A stretch of 64,000 bases of DNA, taken from the NCBI GenBank assembly GCA_963921825.1, contig OY997588.1, positions 128,619,203-128,683,202 of the forward strand, written 5' to 3'. Positions 52,201 to 62,312 of this stretch are shown here, in pieces. The stretch is from Erodium maritimum (lineage: Eukaryota > Streptophyta > Magnoliopsida > Geraniales > Geraniaceae). The notes beneath the pieces were generated by a model. That model saw nothing but the letters and a program-made list of their open reading frames with translations. It was not told where the DNA came from and did no database searches. Made by a program: the position numbers and the translations under genes. Position 1 is the stretch's first letter, and every line of letters begins with the position of its first letter.

Positions 52201-55087
52201 TGCCCTTTGTGTCCCTACTCTACGACGCAACCTTGTCTCTGGATCCCTGCTGATGAAGGCTAGCTTGAAGACCGTCATAGAAAATGACACGGTGGTCTTC
52301 ACCAAGAATGAAGACTTTGTAGGGAAGGGGTATTTTTGTGGGGGGCTCTTTCTTTTCAATGTCGATCATGTAATCTTGAGCAATAATAAAACTTCCGCTT
52401 CCGCTTATATCGCTGAGTCTCTTGATCTTTGGCATGGTAGATTAGGACATGTGAATGTTGCTTCAATCAAACAACTTAGAGACATGTCTATTATACCATC
52501 GCTATCTACCTCTGAACTCTCAAAATGTGAAGTTTGCGCAGAGGCAAAATTCGCTAAAAAACCTTGTAAATCAGTTACTACAAGGCACACGAACCTACTT
52601 GAACTAATCCACACCGATCTTGCGGATTTCAAGAACTCGAGAAGCAAGGGAGGCAAACATTATTATGTTACCTTCATCGACGATTGCTCTAGGTTCACGA
52701 GAGTCTATCTTCTTACTACAAAGGATGAAGCTGAAGAGATGTTCATCAAGTATAAGAATGAGGTAGAAAACCAACTTGAGAGGAAGATCAAGAGAGTGAG
52801 ATCCGATAGAGGAGGAGAGTATGGGTCAAACTTCTTAAAAGACGTTTGTGAATCAAATGGCATCACCCATGAAACCAGTGCACCATACATGCCTCAACAA
52901 AATGGAGTAGCTGAACGTAAGAACCGAACACTCAAGAACATGATGAATGCAATGCTTCTTAGTTCAGGCCTTCCTGATGAAATGTGGGGGGAAGTTGTCT
53001 TATCTGCTTGTCACATACTTAACCGTGTGCCGCACAAGAACCTTGATAAGACTCCCTACGAGTTATGGAAGGGTTACGCTCCTAACCTAAGGTTTCTCAG
53101 AGTGTGGGGGTGTTTGGCGAAAGTTGGCCTCACTGACCCTAAGAGAACCACTATCGGATCTAAGACCTATGACTGTGTGTTCATAGGCTACGCTCAGACC
53201 AGCGCGGCGTATCGCTTCATGTCTCTAGAGGACCGCTCAATTTCTGAGGCTAGAGATGCTGAGTTCTTCGAACACATCTTTCCAATGAAGAGGAACGTCG
53301 TTGTTGATCCGGTTGAACCCACTATCCCCTTTCCTTCGCTTAGAGATAGGTGGGTTGCCGAAAGCTCTACTTCGCATGGTCAAGCCGAGGGACCAAGGAG
53401 AAGCAAGAGAGCCAGGACCGAGAAGAACTTTGGAGAAAACTTTGTCACCTCTTTTCTCTCCGAAGTTGGACCCGAGGGTGTTGTTTCAGAAGAGTTTGTT
53501 TCAGCCTTCTTGTTGGAAAAAGATCCAAAGACCTATGGTGAGGCTTTGAGATCTGTTGATGCTAATCTTTGGGAAGAAGCAATCAAGGCTGAACTTGACT
53601 CTATTGTATCGAATCAGACTTGGGATCTAGTAGACTTACCTAAAGGTTGCAAAGCCATTAATAGTAAGTGGATCTTCAAGAAAAAACTGAGACCCGATGG
53701 TACAATAGAAAGATTCAAAGCGAGACTTGTGGTTAAAGGTTTTACACAAAGGAAAGACGTCTATTACTTCGACACGTACTCTCCTGTGACCAAGATTTCA
53801 ACGATAAGGTCTCTTGTCTCTTTAGCTGCCATTCACGGCTTGATAATTCATCAGATGGATGTCAAGACCGCTTTCCTGAATGGTGATCTAAAGGAAGAGA
53901 TTTATATGTCTCAACCTGAGGGGTTTGTAATCGCTGGTCAAGAGAACAAGGTGTACAAACTAAGGAAGTCTCTTTATGGACTGAAACAAGCACCTAAACA
54001 ATGGTATGAGAAGTTCAATCGAACTCTGGTGACTGACGGATACAAGGTGAACAACTCTGATTCCTGTGTGTACTCGAAGATCACGGAATTAGGTTGTGTG
54101 ATTATCTGTCTTTATGTTGATGACATGCTAATTCTTGGTGATAACATCGGTGCTGTGAACCTCACCAAAGAGTTCCTGTCATCACATTTTGAGATGAAGG
54201 ACTTAGGAGAAGCTGATGTCATTTTGGGTGTTAAGGTTATCAGAAACACAAATTGCATCTCCTTAAGTCAATCTCACTACGTTGAGAAAGTATTGAAGAA
54301 ATTCAATCACTTCGACGTTACTCCTGCTAGAACTCCTTATGATCCATACGTACATCTAACAAAGAACTTGGGTGATAGTGTTTCACAAGTTCAGTACGCT
54401 CAGATCATAGGAAGTGTGATGTTCCTCATGAACTGTACTCGACCAGACATTGCTTACACAGTAAGCAGGTTGAGTCGATATACTCATAACCCGAGTGATG
54501 AGCATTGGAATGCTTTGAGTCGTCTGCTGAAGTACCTGAAAGGAACTATGAGTTGGTCCCTGCACTATAGTACTTTTCCTAATGCTTTGGAAGGATACTG
54601 TGATGCAAACTGGGTTCTTGGTAATGACGAGGCGAACTCGATGAGTGGTTATGTGTTCACCATAGGTGGAGGTGCTATATCGTGGAAGTCTGCAAAACAG
54701 ACATGCATAGCCCGCTCCACCATGGAGTCTGAGTTCATTGCCCTTGAGTTGGCTGGACAAGAAGCAGAATGGTTGAGGAACCTATTAGCAGAAGTGCCTG
54801 TGTGGGGAAGGCAAGCTGTGCCTGTGTCGTTACACTGCGATTCGCAAGCGGCCATATACGTTGCGAAAAATGATGTGTACAATGGTAAGAAGAGACACAT
54901 TAGTATCAGGCATGGCGTCGTTAAACAACTCCTGAGGAATGGAGTGATTTCTTTGGAATTTGTGAGATCCGAAAGAAATCTTGCTGACCCTTTCACCAAA
55001 GGTCAACCAAGGAGAATACTCCTTGACATGTCGAGAGGGATGGGGCTTAAGCCCATAGGTCAAGAAAGTATGGATGACAAATGTTAA
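52169..55087 (+). CDS. pol: Copia pol: protease end, integrase, reverse transcriptase, RNase H
   Basis: 972 codons open from 52169 (a TTG; no own ATG is implied). Order: protease end (LVLSNALCVPTLRRNLVSG); integrase zinc finger with HGRLGH and CEVC at residues about 89-123; integrase core with HTDL, FIDDCSRF and PQQNGVAERKNRT; reverse transcriptase with FKARLVVKGFTQ, MDVKTAFLNGDLKEEIYM, KSLYGLKQAPKQWY and the catalytic YVDD at about residue 650; RNase H with GYCDANW, ISWKSAKQTCIARSTMESEF, LHCDSQAAIYVAKN and the final NLADPFTKG. The integrase-before-reverse-transcriptase order defines Ty1/copia. No stop inside pol. Because of the upstream frame break the element is probably not autonomous as it stands. 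Confidence 0.93.
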   Translation: MTSGKTLVLSNALCVPTLRRNLVSGSLLMKASLKTVIENDTVVFTKNEDFVGKGYFCGGLFLFNVDHVILSNNKTSASAYIAESLDLWHGRLGHVNVASIKQLRDMSIIPSLSTSELSKCEVCAEAKFAKKPCKSVTTRHTNLLELIHTDLADFKNSRSKGGKHYYVTFIDDCSRFTRVYLLTTKDEAEEMFIKYKNEVENQLERKIKRVRSDRGGEYGSNFLKDVCESNGITHETSAPYMPQQNGVAERKNRTLKNMMNAMLLSSGLPDEMWGEVVLSACHILNRVPHKNLDKTPYELWKGYAPNLRFLRVWGCLAKVGLTDPKRTTIGSKTYDCVFIGYAQTSAAYRFMSLEDRSISEARDAEFFEHIFPMKRNVVVDPVEPTIPFPSLRDRWVAESSTSHGQAEGPRRSKRARTEKNFGENFVTSFLSEVGPEGVVSEEFVSAFLLEKDPKTYGEALRSVDANLWEEAIKAELDSIVSNQTWDLVDLPKGCKAINSKWIFKKKLRPDGTIERFKARLVVKGFTQRKDVYYFDTYSPVTKISTIRSLVSLAAIHGLIIHQMDVKTAFLNGDLKEEIYMSQPEGFVIAGQENKVYKLRKSLYGLKQAPKQWYEKFNRTLVTDGYKVNNSDSCVYSKITELGCVIICLYVDDMLILGDNIGAVNLTKEFLSSHFEMKDLGEADVILGVKVIRNTNCISLSQSHYVEKVLKKFNHFDVTPARTPYDPYVHLTKNLGDSVSQVQYAQIIGSVMFLMNCTRPDIAYTVSRLSRYTHNPSDEHWNALSRLLKYLKGTMSWSLHYSTFPNALEGYCDANWVLGNDEANSMSGYVFTIGGGAISWKSAKQTCIARSTMESEFIALELAGQEAEWLRNLLAEVPVWGRQAVPVSLHCDSQAAIYVAKNDVYNGKKRHISIRHGVVKQLLRNGVISLEFVRSERNLADPFTKGQPRRILLDMSRGMGLKPIGQESMDDKC

Positions 55088-55134
55088 TTGTCATATGCAG
55101 CCATACTAGTCTTGATGCACTACATCTCCCATTC

Positions 55135-55390
55135 CTATGACATTCGTAGTGCTTGATGATCTATAACCAGATTTGGTGGTGCTTTGAGACACACTTGATA
55201 GATCTTGATTTAAATCTATAACCACTTTTGGTGGTGCTTGTGAGACGCACTTGATAGATTGTAATCCATAACCAGTTTTGGTGGTGCTATTGAGACGCAC
55301 TTGATGGATTCTGCTGACAGGATGAACTTCATGTCCTTAATAGCTCCGGACCCGATTGGGACAATGCTTGTGAGAAGCACTTGATGAGCT
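55135..55390 (+). repeat. Short repeats between pol and 3' LTR
   Basis: Three copies of a 60-65 base unit (ctataaccagatttggtggt, gctttgagacacacttgatag) and a partial fourth near 55350. Non-coding. Confidence 0.75.
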
Positions 55391-55745
55391 ACCTACGTGA
55401 GTGTGATGGTGGGCCGCCATCTATGAAAGACTTGGGGCAAAGTCTTCCTAGAGCACTCATTAGAACCAAGGTATACGCATGGCCTTTAATAGCGTCTTGA
55501 TAGTCTTGCGGATTCAGTGGAATTTGAAGTATGGTATGTGTTGTGTGACGTATCAACCGAAGCTAAGTAAGTTCAAGATCTTATTCACTTACTTAAAGTA
55601 AGTTGTTATCACATCTCACTATGCATCAATTCAAATCGAAAGATATTGATGCTTAAGTACCGCACCTTCCGTTAACCAGAACTTTTGGGCGTTTTTTCTT
55701 TCCTTTAAATTTGTTTTACGTTTTTTTGGCTTTTGCTGCCTCTTT

Positions 55746-55754
55746 GTGGGGGAT
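55746..55754 (+). promoter_or_regulatory. Polypurine tract
   Basis: gtgggggat directly before the 3' LTR, in the place of the plus-strand primer. Confidence 0.7.
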
Positions 55755-56713
55755 TGTTGGAGAAATAGGCTTCAAAAGCCATTTTCCCTATTTGTTCAGA
55801 AGTCCCACATCGGAAAGGGAGAGGAGTGGAGTTATGTTTATAAGCTCTCTCTTCCCTTTCCTATTCAACAAGCTCTTGGGCTCCTTATGCAGGCTGGGCC
55901 GGATTGGGCCTTGCGCACCGCCGCCGCCGTCCGTCCGGGTCGGGACGGGCCGGGCCGGGCTCGGGTTCGGGTTCGGGTGGAGCCCCTGCGGGGCGGGCTA
56001 AGACAGAGCAAGAATTAATTTTTTGGGAAATACTTTTCTGAAATTCAAATCTTTTTGAACTTAAATAAGTTGTAACGTTTTTCAGTTTTGATTCTGATTT
56101 AATGGCTGAAAACGTTTTCGATTGTGAATTAAAACGTGGTTTAATTCACGAAACTGAAAATCAGATTTTATTTCCTTTTTAATAGGCTTTATTATGTTTT
56201 GAAGGGGTTTGAAACCGAAATCTGATTTGAGCCTATTTAAACTCAACTTTGGTTCACTTTTGGGCACTTACGATTTTACCAATTACCAGAGCCAAAGTAT
56301 ACACGTTTTCATCCTCTTCCCAAACGTTTTCTCCACCCTTTGTTCTGGTTAACGTTCTGCTGCTTCCACATCCGGTAGAGCGAGTGGGCGCGCTGCCGGG
56401 TAGAGCTGAGTGATCATTGGGGAGCAACCGCTGCTGATCGCCACCACGGTCATGCCGGAAAATTTGCTTTCAAGTCAGTGGACCACTGTGCCACGTCTCA
56501 GCTGTTTACTTACCAACCAACCTCTGTTTTTCTCCGCTGCTGACTGCTAACAGTTTCTGTTACGGAGTGCTAAAAGTCTCTGCTGCAAAGTGCTAATAGT
56601 TTCTGCTCTTCAACCGGGTTGGTCGTTCCTCTTTTCGATTACTTGTTTTATTGTGTGTTTTGTTGGTTTGGTTCTGCAATTCTTTAAAACAGTTTATGCA
56701 AATTATTCCAACA
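55755..56713 (+). repeat. Copia 3' LTR
   Basis: 959 bases, near-identical to the 5' LTR; slightly longer, partly by an extra gggttc unit near 55965. The USE-like element is at 55802-55812 and TATAAG at 55839. Confidence 0.93.
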
Positions 56714-56718
56714 TGTTG

Positions 56719-57188
56719 TAAAGCAAGGATCAACTGATCTCGACGTGTCACCAATACATTGGGTGGTTTTTATCCGATTTCGAGCTTTGGCAGCACTAGA
56801 TGCGATGTGGAGAAAGAAATCACAAACCGACATCGACACCCAAATAAAAATTTTGACTCTTGCATCATACACATGCATCGACCTTGGTCGAAAATCATGA
56901 CACCGTACTAGAGTAACGTGTGGAAATTGGGACACTAGTATAGGTCGGAAATCATGACACCGTGCTATAGTAGCGTGTGGAAACTGTGACACTAGTATCA
57001 CTGTTTCCTCCCGTTACTTTAGTACACGATACATTCTTTGGACATAATTTTCTACAAATTTTAATCTCCCTTTCAGGAGGGATACTAACTTATAATGATA
57101 TTAGCTAAATTAAAGAGTACTATGATTATTCATTTATAATATACTTCTTTTCTTTTATATTGGATTTTTTAAAAAGAAAGATTCACTA
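56719..57188. other. Flank with a two-unit tandem repeat
   Basis: Two 57-base units at about 56888-56944 and 56945-57001 (aatcatgacaccgt, gtgtggaaa, gacactagtat). No gene; the minus-strand frame over it is a repeat product. Probably the continuation of 49761-50010. Confidence 0.55.
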
Positions 57189-57197
57189 ATAAATTAA

Positions 57198-57642
57198 GGG
57201 TTATTTTCATCTCACCACTCTAACTATGTAGTTTTTTTCATCTCACTACCCTAACTATTTTTTGTGGCACCTCACTACCCTAGAATGCATGTTTTTTTTT
57301 CACTTATATACCCGTCGTCAATTTTTATCCATTTTTAGATGAAAACACTTAAAAAAATCCATAATACTCCTCACTAACAATCAAATTTTCAAAAGCATGC
57401 CGTTGATTTTCAAAAAAAAAAAAATTAAAAATCTGTTTTAGTGTCACAAAAATGCATTCTAGGGTAGTGAGGTGCCACAAAAACTGCATTTTAGGGTAGT
57501 GAGGTTCCAAAAAAAAATAGTTAGGGTACGAAAGTGAAAAAAAAAAATGCATTCTAGTGTAGTGAGGTGCCACAAAAAATAGTTGGGGTAGTGAGATAAA
57601 AAAAAACCCCACATAATTAGGGTAGTGAGATGAAAATAACCC
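57198..57642. mobile_element. MULE-type MITE
   Basis: 445 bases with a 9 bp TSD, ataaattaa, at 57189-57197 and 57643-57651. TIRs start GGGTTATTTTCATCTCAC and extend with internal repeats of catctcactaccctaacta and tgtggcacctcactacccta. No coding capacity. The first nine bases of the TIR equal those of the palindromic element at 18500. Confidence 0.83.
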
Positions 57643-57651
57643 ATAAATTAA

Positions 57652-58700
57652 AAACCTTACAAATCGAACAATACACATCAGATAGTATAAGCGTTGCATC
57701 TATCGATCATTCTTGAGAATCCAAGACACAACCAACGAGATGAATAGTTTAAGAAAAGGGCGACACAACGCCTAGATAAACAACTACTACCAAGTGAGTC
57801 TTTCTTATCGACTCTCCAGAAAGATCCGTCGATAGAAAGACACGATCGAGCACGCCACAAGAGACAACAGTCACAACTACCAGATATCCGAGATTTCAAT
57901 TGAGGGCGAACTAAAGCAGACCGAGACCCCCAGTGGCACAACCATACTCTGACAACAGCGCCATCGCAACATAGAAGCACAAGAAAAAACGAAGGGAAGG
58001 AAGTAACTGAGGGAGAGGAGGGAAAGAGACGCAATCGCCGGTAGCCCTCATGGCCGAAACCATAACTACATACAACGACGACAACAATATAACAAGATGC
58101 TTTCGTTTAGGGTTTGCAGCGAAAAACGATCTTTTTTAATACTCATTATTTGACTTATTAGACTAGTGATTGACATTGGATTTTAATGGACTGGAGTGAA
58201 CGGTTTGGAATAAAAATCAAGTTGTGACACTCAAACAAAAAGTATCACATGGGTTGTTTTATGACACCAAGTTAACGCCAACATTAATTCTCATCTGTTG
58301 TTATTAACCTGTCTATTTTGGGCTTTACTAAGTTGCAAAGTAGGGTATGCTCATAACTTAAAACTTACCATTCCATGTCTTTTACTTAGACAGCTTCCAT
58401 TTTCGGACAGTAAATCCCACAAAAATATATCATATGATTTCAAATAGAATGAAAATGGATGTAAAATAATTGAAAAACCTGAATTCACTATGAATGAAAC
58501 AAAAGAAAACAAAGGTTTCATAGGAAACCCATCTAAGAGGAGCTCTTTTGTAGGCTTTCGGTGCTTATGTTGAACATCTTTTTTCTCTTTTTCTCTGTTT
58601 ACATAGCAATAGCAGATATGGATTCAGCCATTACCCTCCTCCCTGTCGGGATCTCCACAAAGCCTAAAGCTGCCACTCCTGATTCCTTGTTCCCATAACA
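57652..58700. other. Upstream region of the DUF1645 gene
   Basis: A minus-strand frame at 57678-58034 (Arg/Ser/Leu/Cys rich) has no recognised domain and may be a retroposon scrap. From 58150 to 58700 the DNA is AT-rich with C/T-rich stretches near 58580-58600 and 58700-58735, fitting a promoter and 5' leader. No certain TATA box. Confidence 0.4.
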
Positions 58701-58737
58701 CCACTCACTCTTTTCTCTCTTCCTCTTTAGCCCGCCA

Positions 58738-58764
58738 ATGAAGCTCTGTCCCTCCCCTCTTTGA
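58738..58764 (+). promoter_or_regulatory. Short upstream ORF
   Basis: ATG at 58738 opens an eight-codon frame (MKLCPSPL) ending TGA at 58762-58764, five bases before the main ATG and in another frame. If the transcript starts upstream of it, it could dampen translation of the DUF1645 protein. Confidence 0.5.
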
Positions 58765-58769
58765 CGGCA

Positions 58770-59504
58770 ATGGCGATTGACGTCATCAGCCCCCGGATCT
58801 CCTTCTCTCACGATCTCGACAGACCCGATGACGCCGCTCCAATCCAGCGCAGATCGGACTCAGACTCAGACTCCGCCTCCGATTTTGATTTCTGCTTCAC
58901 CGGAGCCGGCTTCGTCCCGGAATTGTCCTCTGCCGACGAGCTCTTCTCCGACGGAAAGATTCTCCCGATCGAGATGAAGAAAATACCCATCCCCGCCAGG
59001 CAGAATCGTGGGTCGGTGCCCAATTCGTCTCGTCGGCGCCCAGCAGAGAAGAAGATGCTCAAGGAGTTCCTGTCGAGCAGCTACGAGGACGAGGACGAGG
59101 ACGGCGACGAGGAGAAGCCGGCGCAGGCGAAGCCGTTCTGGCAGTTCAAGAGGAGCAGCAGCCTCAACTGCGACAACAGTAGCTTAATTCGATCCTTGCA
59201 TTTCCTGTCGCGGAGCAACTCGACCGGGTCGGTCCCGAGTCCCAAACAGAGTGTCCAGAGGCAGAGGCCGAGTCTGCAGAAACAGGCCTCGGTTTCGAGC
59301 AGGAAATCGTCGTCGTCATCGTCGTCGTCTTCGAGTTACGCGTACTACCCTTACAGGCCTGCTCTGAGGAAGTGCGGATCTGAAGGCAATGGTGTCCGAG
59401 TTCTCAACCTTCCACCACCGTACATTTCGAGAGCCACGGTCAATCTGTTTGGGTTCGGCTCAATCTTCTGTAACGGTAAATTTAAGAGCAAGAAGAAGAA
59501 ATGA
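58770..59504 (+). CDS. DUF1645 family protein
   Basis: Single-exon gene of 244 codons, starting at the ATG in ggcaatggcg (MAIDVISPRISFSHDL). The family shows ISPRISFS near the start, a DFDFCF/ELSSADELFSDGKI block at residues about 38-65, a basic Ser-rich middle with KPFWQFKRSSSLN and SLHFLSRSNSTGS, a poly-Ser run (about residues 182-193), and a C-terminal block, VRVLNLPPPY to FGFGSIF, followed by a Lys-rich tail that could be a nuclear signal. All are present and uninterrupted, so the gene looks functional. DUF1645 proteins are plant-only; members have been tied to stress tolerance and grain size in rice, but the biochemical role is unknown. AATAAA-type signals occur at 59667-59698. No TE lies inside the gene. 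Confidence 0.9.
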   Translation: MAIDVISPRISFSHDLDRPDDAAPIQRRSDSDSDSASDFDFCFTGAGFVPELSSADELFSDGKILPIEMKKIPIPARQNRGSVPNSSRRRPAEKKMLKEFLSSSYEDEDEDGDEEKPAQAKPFWQFKRSSSLNCDNSSLIRSLHFLSRSNSTGSVPSPKQSVQRQRPSLQKQASVSSRKSSSSSSSSSSYAYYPYRPALRKCGSEGNGVRVLNLPPPYISRATVNLFGFGSIFCNGKFKSKKKK

Positions 59505-60431
59505 TATTTTTTTATAGGTTAATGACGTCATAATTTACCCGAAAATGAGGATCATGTGACTTAGAATCTCCAATACAGATCTCTGCCTGCCAATCTGTTT
59601 TCGGTTCCTCAATAAGCATGTCACCCATGTTCTGTATTTGCTGTAAAATATATTAATTATTGTACAAAAACAATAATAATAAATAAATAAAATAAAGAGT
59701 AGATCTATATCTATCTATCCAGTTACAGTATAATGTGAATAATCTTTATCAAAAATAAAATAAAAAAATAATGTGAATAATCAATTGAGAGTGAAAAAAT
59801 TGGATGGATGGTAATAGGCCATGAGCATATCTTCATGTCATTGGTTTAGGAGACAGAGAAACAAGCTATCCTCATCCCTACGAACGACCATTACTTCAAG
59901 GGCAGTAACTTCACAAGTTTACTCCTTGCCTCGACCAAGCTTCATCTCAAACCGAAAACAAAAGTTTATATATCATGTGTATTGATATTTTTTTTATTGA
60001 TTATAATCTGTTTCAAGTAGATTGAAAACATCGAATTTGTGTTAAATTCAAGGCATTATATCATTTTTTTTCCTTTGGTCTCAGAAGCTTATAGAAGATC
60101 CTTTTGAGAGGGGATGTGCAGCTCCTAGTCGTACAACCTGAGCATTTAAGGTTGATTGGCAACAAGTGTGTGCATGTATGTGCCTGTGTGGCCCGAAGTG
60201 TTACTCTCATATAATGCCTCCAATGTTTCCTTGTAGCTAATACCATCGGCATTGGGGTCCCAATACAAACACACTTGCCCACGCTCTTCGGCTTATCGGT
60301 TCTGTGCATCCGAATCATAAAGCCTCCAGTCACAGGTTGGGTCTTCTTTCACCCCAATTTCATATCAATGTCTCAAACCCGATAGATTGTTGACATGTCT
60401 CAAGCTATTGGAAAATGATGAGTTGCAACCC
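59505..60431. other. 3' flank and intergenic
   Basis: Begins with the DUF1645 3' region. A minus-strand 90-codon frame at 60061-60333 has no recognised domain; an alternative frame reads DPNADGISYKETLEALYES, EF-hand-like, but it is short and broken. Not called as a gene. Confidence 0.4.
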
Positions 60432-60454
60432 TAAGAGCAGGAACAGCGGAACGG

Positions 60455-60660
60455 TCCGGCTCCTCGCTCCGCGCGCGCACGGTCCGAGGACCGCGGTCCG
60501 ACCCGTTGTGGAGCCGAAAAAACGCGGTCCGCGCTCCCGAAACACGCGCTCCTCGCTCCCCTCTCGCTGGCCGAGCGCGCGGTCCGCGCTCCTCGCTCCC
60601 TCGCTGCGTTGGACGCCTGCGGTGCCGCCACGTGTCCACCCGACCGTTGGCAACGGTCAA
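60455..60660. repeat. Subterminal GC-rich repeats
   Basis: Two copies of gcggtccgcgctcc (about 60513 and 60580), several cgctcctcgctcc words, and the perfect palindrome ggaccgcggtcc near 60487. They may be binding sites for the element's Myb-like protein or transposase (inference). The overlapping open frames on both strands are artefacts of high GC. Confidence 0.6.
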
Positions 60661-60707
60661 AAAACGGCTATATATTTTTTTTAATTAAAAATCAGCAAAA
60701 AAAAGTC

Positions 60708-60715
60708 TATAAATA
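60708..60715 (+). promoter_or_regulatory. TATA box of ORF1
   Basis: tataaata, 107 bases before the ATG of the Myb-like protein, in a C/T-rich leader context. Confidence 0.65.
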
Positions 60716-60821
60716 CCCATCCCTCTTCTCATTTTTTCCACACCAATCTCCACTTTCACTATCCAACTTCACTCTCTCCTTCCCAAATTCTCCTCTCTCG
60801 TTTCAATTATTCTCGTGAAAA

Positions 60822-62312
60822 ATGTCGGGCGACGCTGGGTCTCGTGCACAGTCAGCTGGTGACGAAGTCGGATTCAGCTCCGACGAACTTGCACGAGATT
60901 TTCAAGACATTCTAGCAGACAATCGGGACAACTCCGCTTTCTCCCCATACTCGCAACCGGGGTGGAGTTCAGGTAAGTGCAAACTTATTATTTATGTAAC
61001 GTAATTTTTTAATTAATTTATTGTATTAATGCATTGTATTAATTTTTTTATTCATTTATTATATTAATGCATTGTATTAATTTTTTTATTCATTTATTAT
61101 ATTAATGCATTGTATTAATTTTTTCCACTTAATTTATTGCATTAATTTTTTGTATTAGGGCAATACCGTCCCCAACAATTTCAAATGGCGCCTGGGTTCC
61201 AGGTGCCATCACAATTTGGTATGCACCCACAAGGGTTCAAGACGCCACCGTTTGGAATGAACCCACAAGGACAAGGGTTCTCGATGCCACCCCAATTCTA
61301 CAACTACCCCGGGTACACACTACTCGACGTAGACCTCCCCCAACCATCCTTTGTCGGACCTTCCCAACGACGACCCCGAGCCCCTGCCCGGGCCCGAGCC
61401 CAACCCCGAGGCCAACCCCAAGCACCAGATTCGGAGGGCCGGACATTCAGCAAGGAGGAGGACCTCCACCTCATAAGTTGTTGGTTGAGTACTACAAAAG
61501 ACCCCATCAAGGGCAACTCTCAAACCGGCAACACATTCTGGTGCGAAGTTACGAGGAAATACAACTCGAAGGGAGGTCTCCCAGAGCGCCTCTGGCCAGC
61601 TATCAAGAAACGTTGGCTCAGAGGTTCCTCTCAGACAAGGAGGTTCCTCGGCTATTTGAAGAGGTCCAAGGACGAGAATCCGAGTGGCGCCAACCAGGAC
61701 GAGCACATGAGACATGCGAAGGAAATGTGGGCGGATGCAAGGAAAGTGGGTGACCACCCACTAAAGTTCGACCTGGATCATTGGGTGATGAGGCTCGAGG
61801 GCGTCGTGAAGTTCACTGCCGAGGAGGGCACAGTGGGAAATGTCCGCCGTCAAGTACGCCAACAACGACAACGGTTGGATGAGGCTGGGGCTTACAGCTC
61901 AACCCCACCCACAAGCACAGGGGAGGAGTGCACACCTCTCAGTGGTGAGTCCCAACCACCAGAATGGGGAGCAAGCGACAACTACGAGGGGACTGAGGTC
62001 CCTCTCAACGACACACCCCCATCCCCTAAGGCCGCCCCAAGTCCCCCTCGCCGAACCCGATCGCAAGGGAAGAAGGCAGCGAAGGCCTCAAACAAGGCGA
62101 CCGTCCTCACAGCCCAAATGACTGCCTTCGCCCAGCTGGAACGTTCGCGGCTGGAGGCTGAACGTACACGTGCCGAACAATATGCAGAAAGGACTCACAT
62201 GATACACACATTAACCCAACAGTGGGAAGCAAACTTCGCCACCTACAGGTCCCTGTTGGACAAGGATACATCTTCCTTCGATGAAGAGGATATGGCAGAG
62301 CATAAGTTGTAA
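60822..62312 (+). CDS. PIF/Harbinger ORF1, Myb/SANT-like DNA-binding protein
   Basis: Two exons, 60822-60972 and 61159-62312, joined at TCAG|GTAAGT and TATTAG|GG in matching phase; 434 codons. Residues about 1-130 are Gly/Pro/Gln-rich (MNPQGQGFSMPPQFYNYPG). Then comes a Myb/SANT-like domain, RTFSKEEDLHLISCWLSTTK, FWCEVTRKYN, LWPAIKKRWLRG and RFLGYL. A basic RRTRSQGKKAAK stretch and a C-terminal coiled-coil-like segment (LERSRLEAERTRAEQYAER) follow. In PIF/Harbinger transposons such a protein partners the DDE nuclease, bringing it to the element ends and the nucleus. No stop or frameshift is seen. The stop codon itself comes from the first bases of the LTR at 62308 (ttgtaa), so the original C-terminus may have been longer. 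A domesticated host gene is the alternative, but the TIR-like start and subterminal repeats favour a transposon. Confidence 0.75.
61015..61135 (+). repeat. Tandem repeat in ORF1 intron
   Basis: Two and a half copies of a 50-base AT-rich unit containing atgcattgtattaatttttt. Confidence 0.75.

Larger units (their letters stand above)
50016..56713 (+). mobile_element. Ty1/copia retrotransposon, full length
   Basis: LTRs at 50016-50963 and 55755-56713, TG...CA ends (tgttggagaa / attattccaaca) and a perfect TSD, tgttg, at 50011-50015 and 56714-56718. It has gag, protease, integrase, reverse transcriptase and RNase H in copia order. The two LTRs differ at only a modest number of positions on reading (for example an extra gggttc repeat near 55965), so the insertion is fairly recent. 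The interior carries a gag/pol frame break and an altered protease site. Confidence 0.95.
60432..62307 (+). mobile_element. PIF/Harbinger element, left part
   Basis: Left end: TAA (60432-60434, the expected 3 bp target) followed by gagcaggaacagcgg, a Harbinger-like terminus. A GC-rich subterminal zone (60455-60660) with repeated gcggtccgcgctc words and the palindrome ggaccgcggtcc follows, then a TATA box and the Myb-like ORF1. The transposase ORF and right end are not in the window, because a gypsy-type LTR starts at 62308 and runs past the end. Confidence 0.65.

Noticed and set aside
60061..60333. Minus-strand frame, with an EF-hand-like string in another frame
   Set aside because: Short, broken by stops, and no supporting exons around it; not enough to call a gene.
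60400..60690. Several open frames on both strands
   Set aside because: All overlap the GC-rich subterminal repeats of the Harbinger element; their peptides are repeat products.
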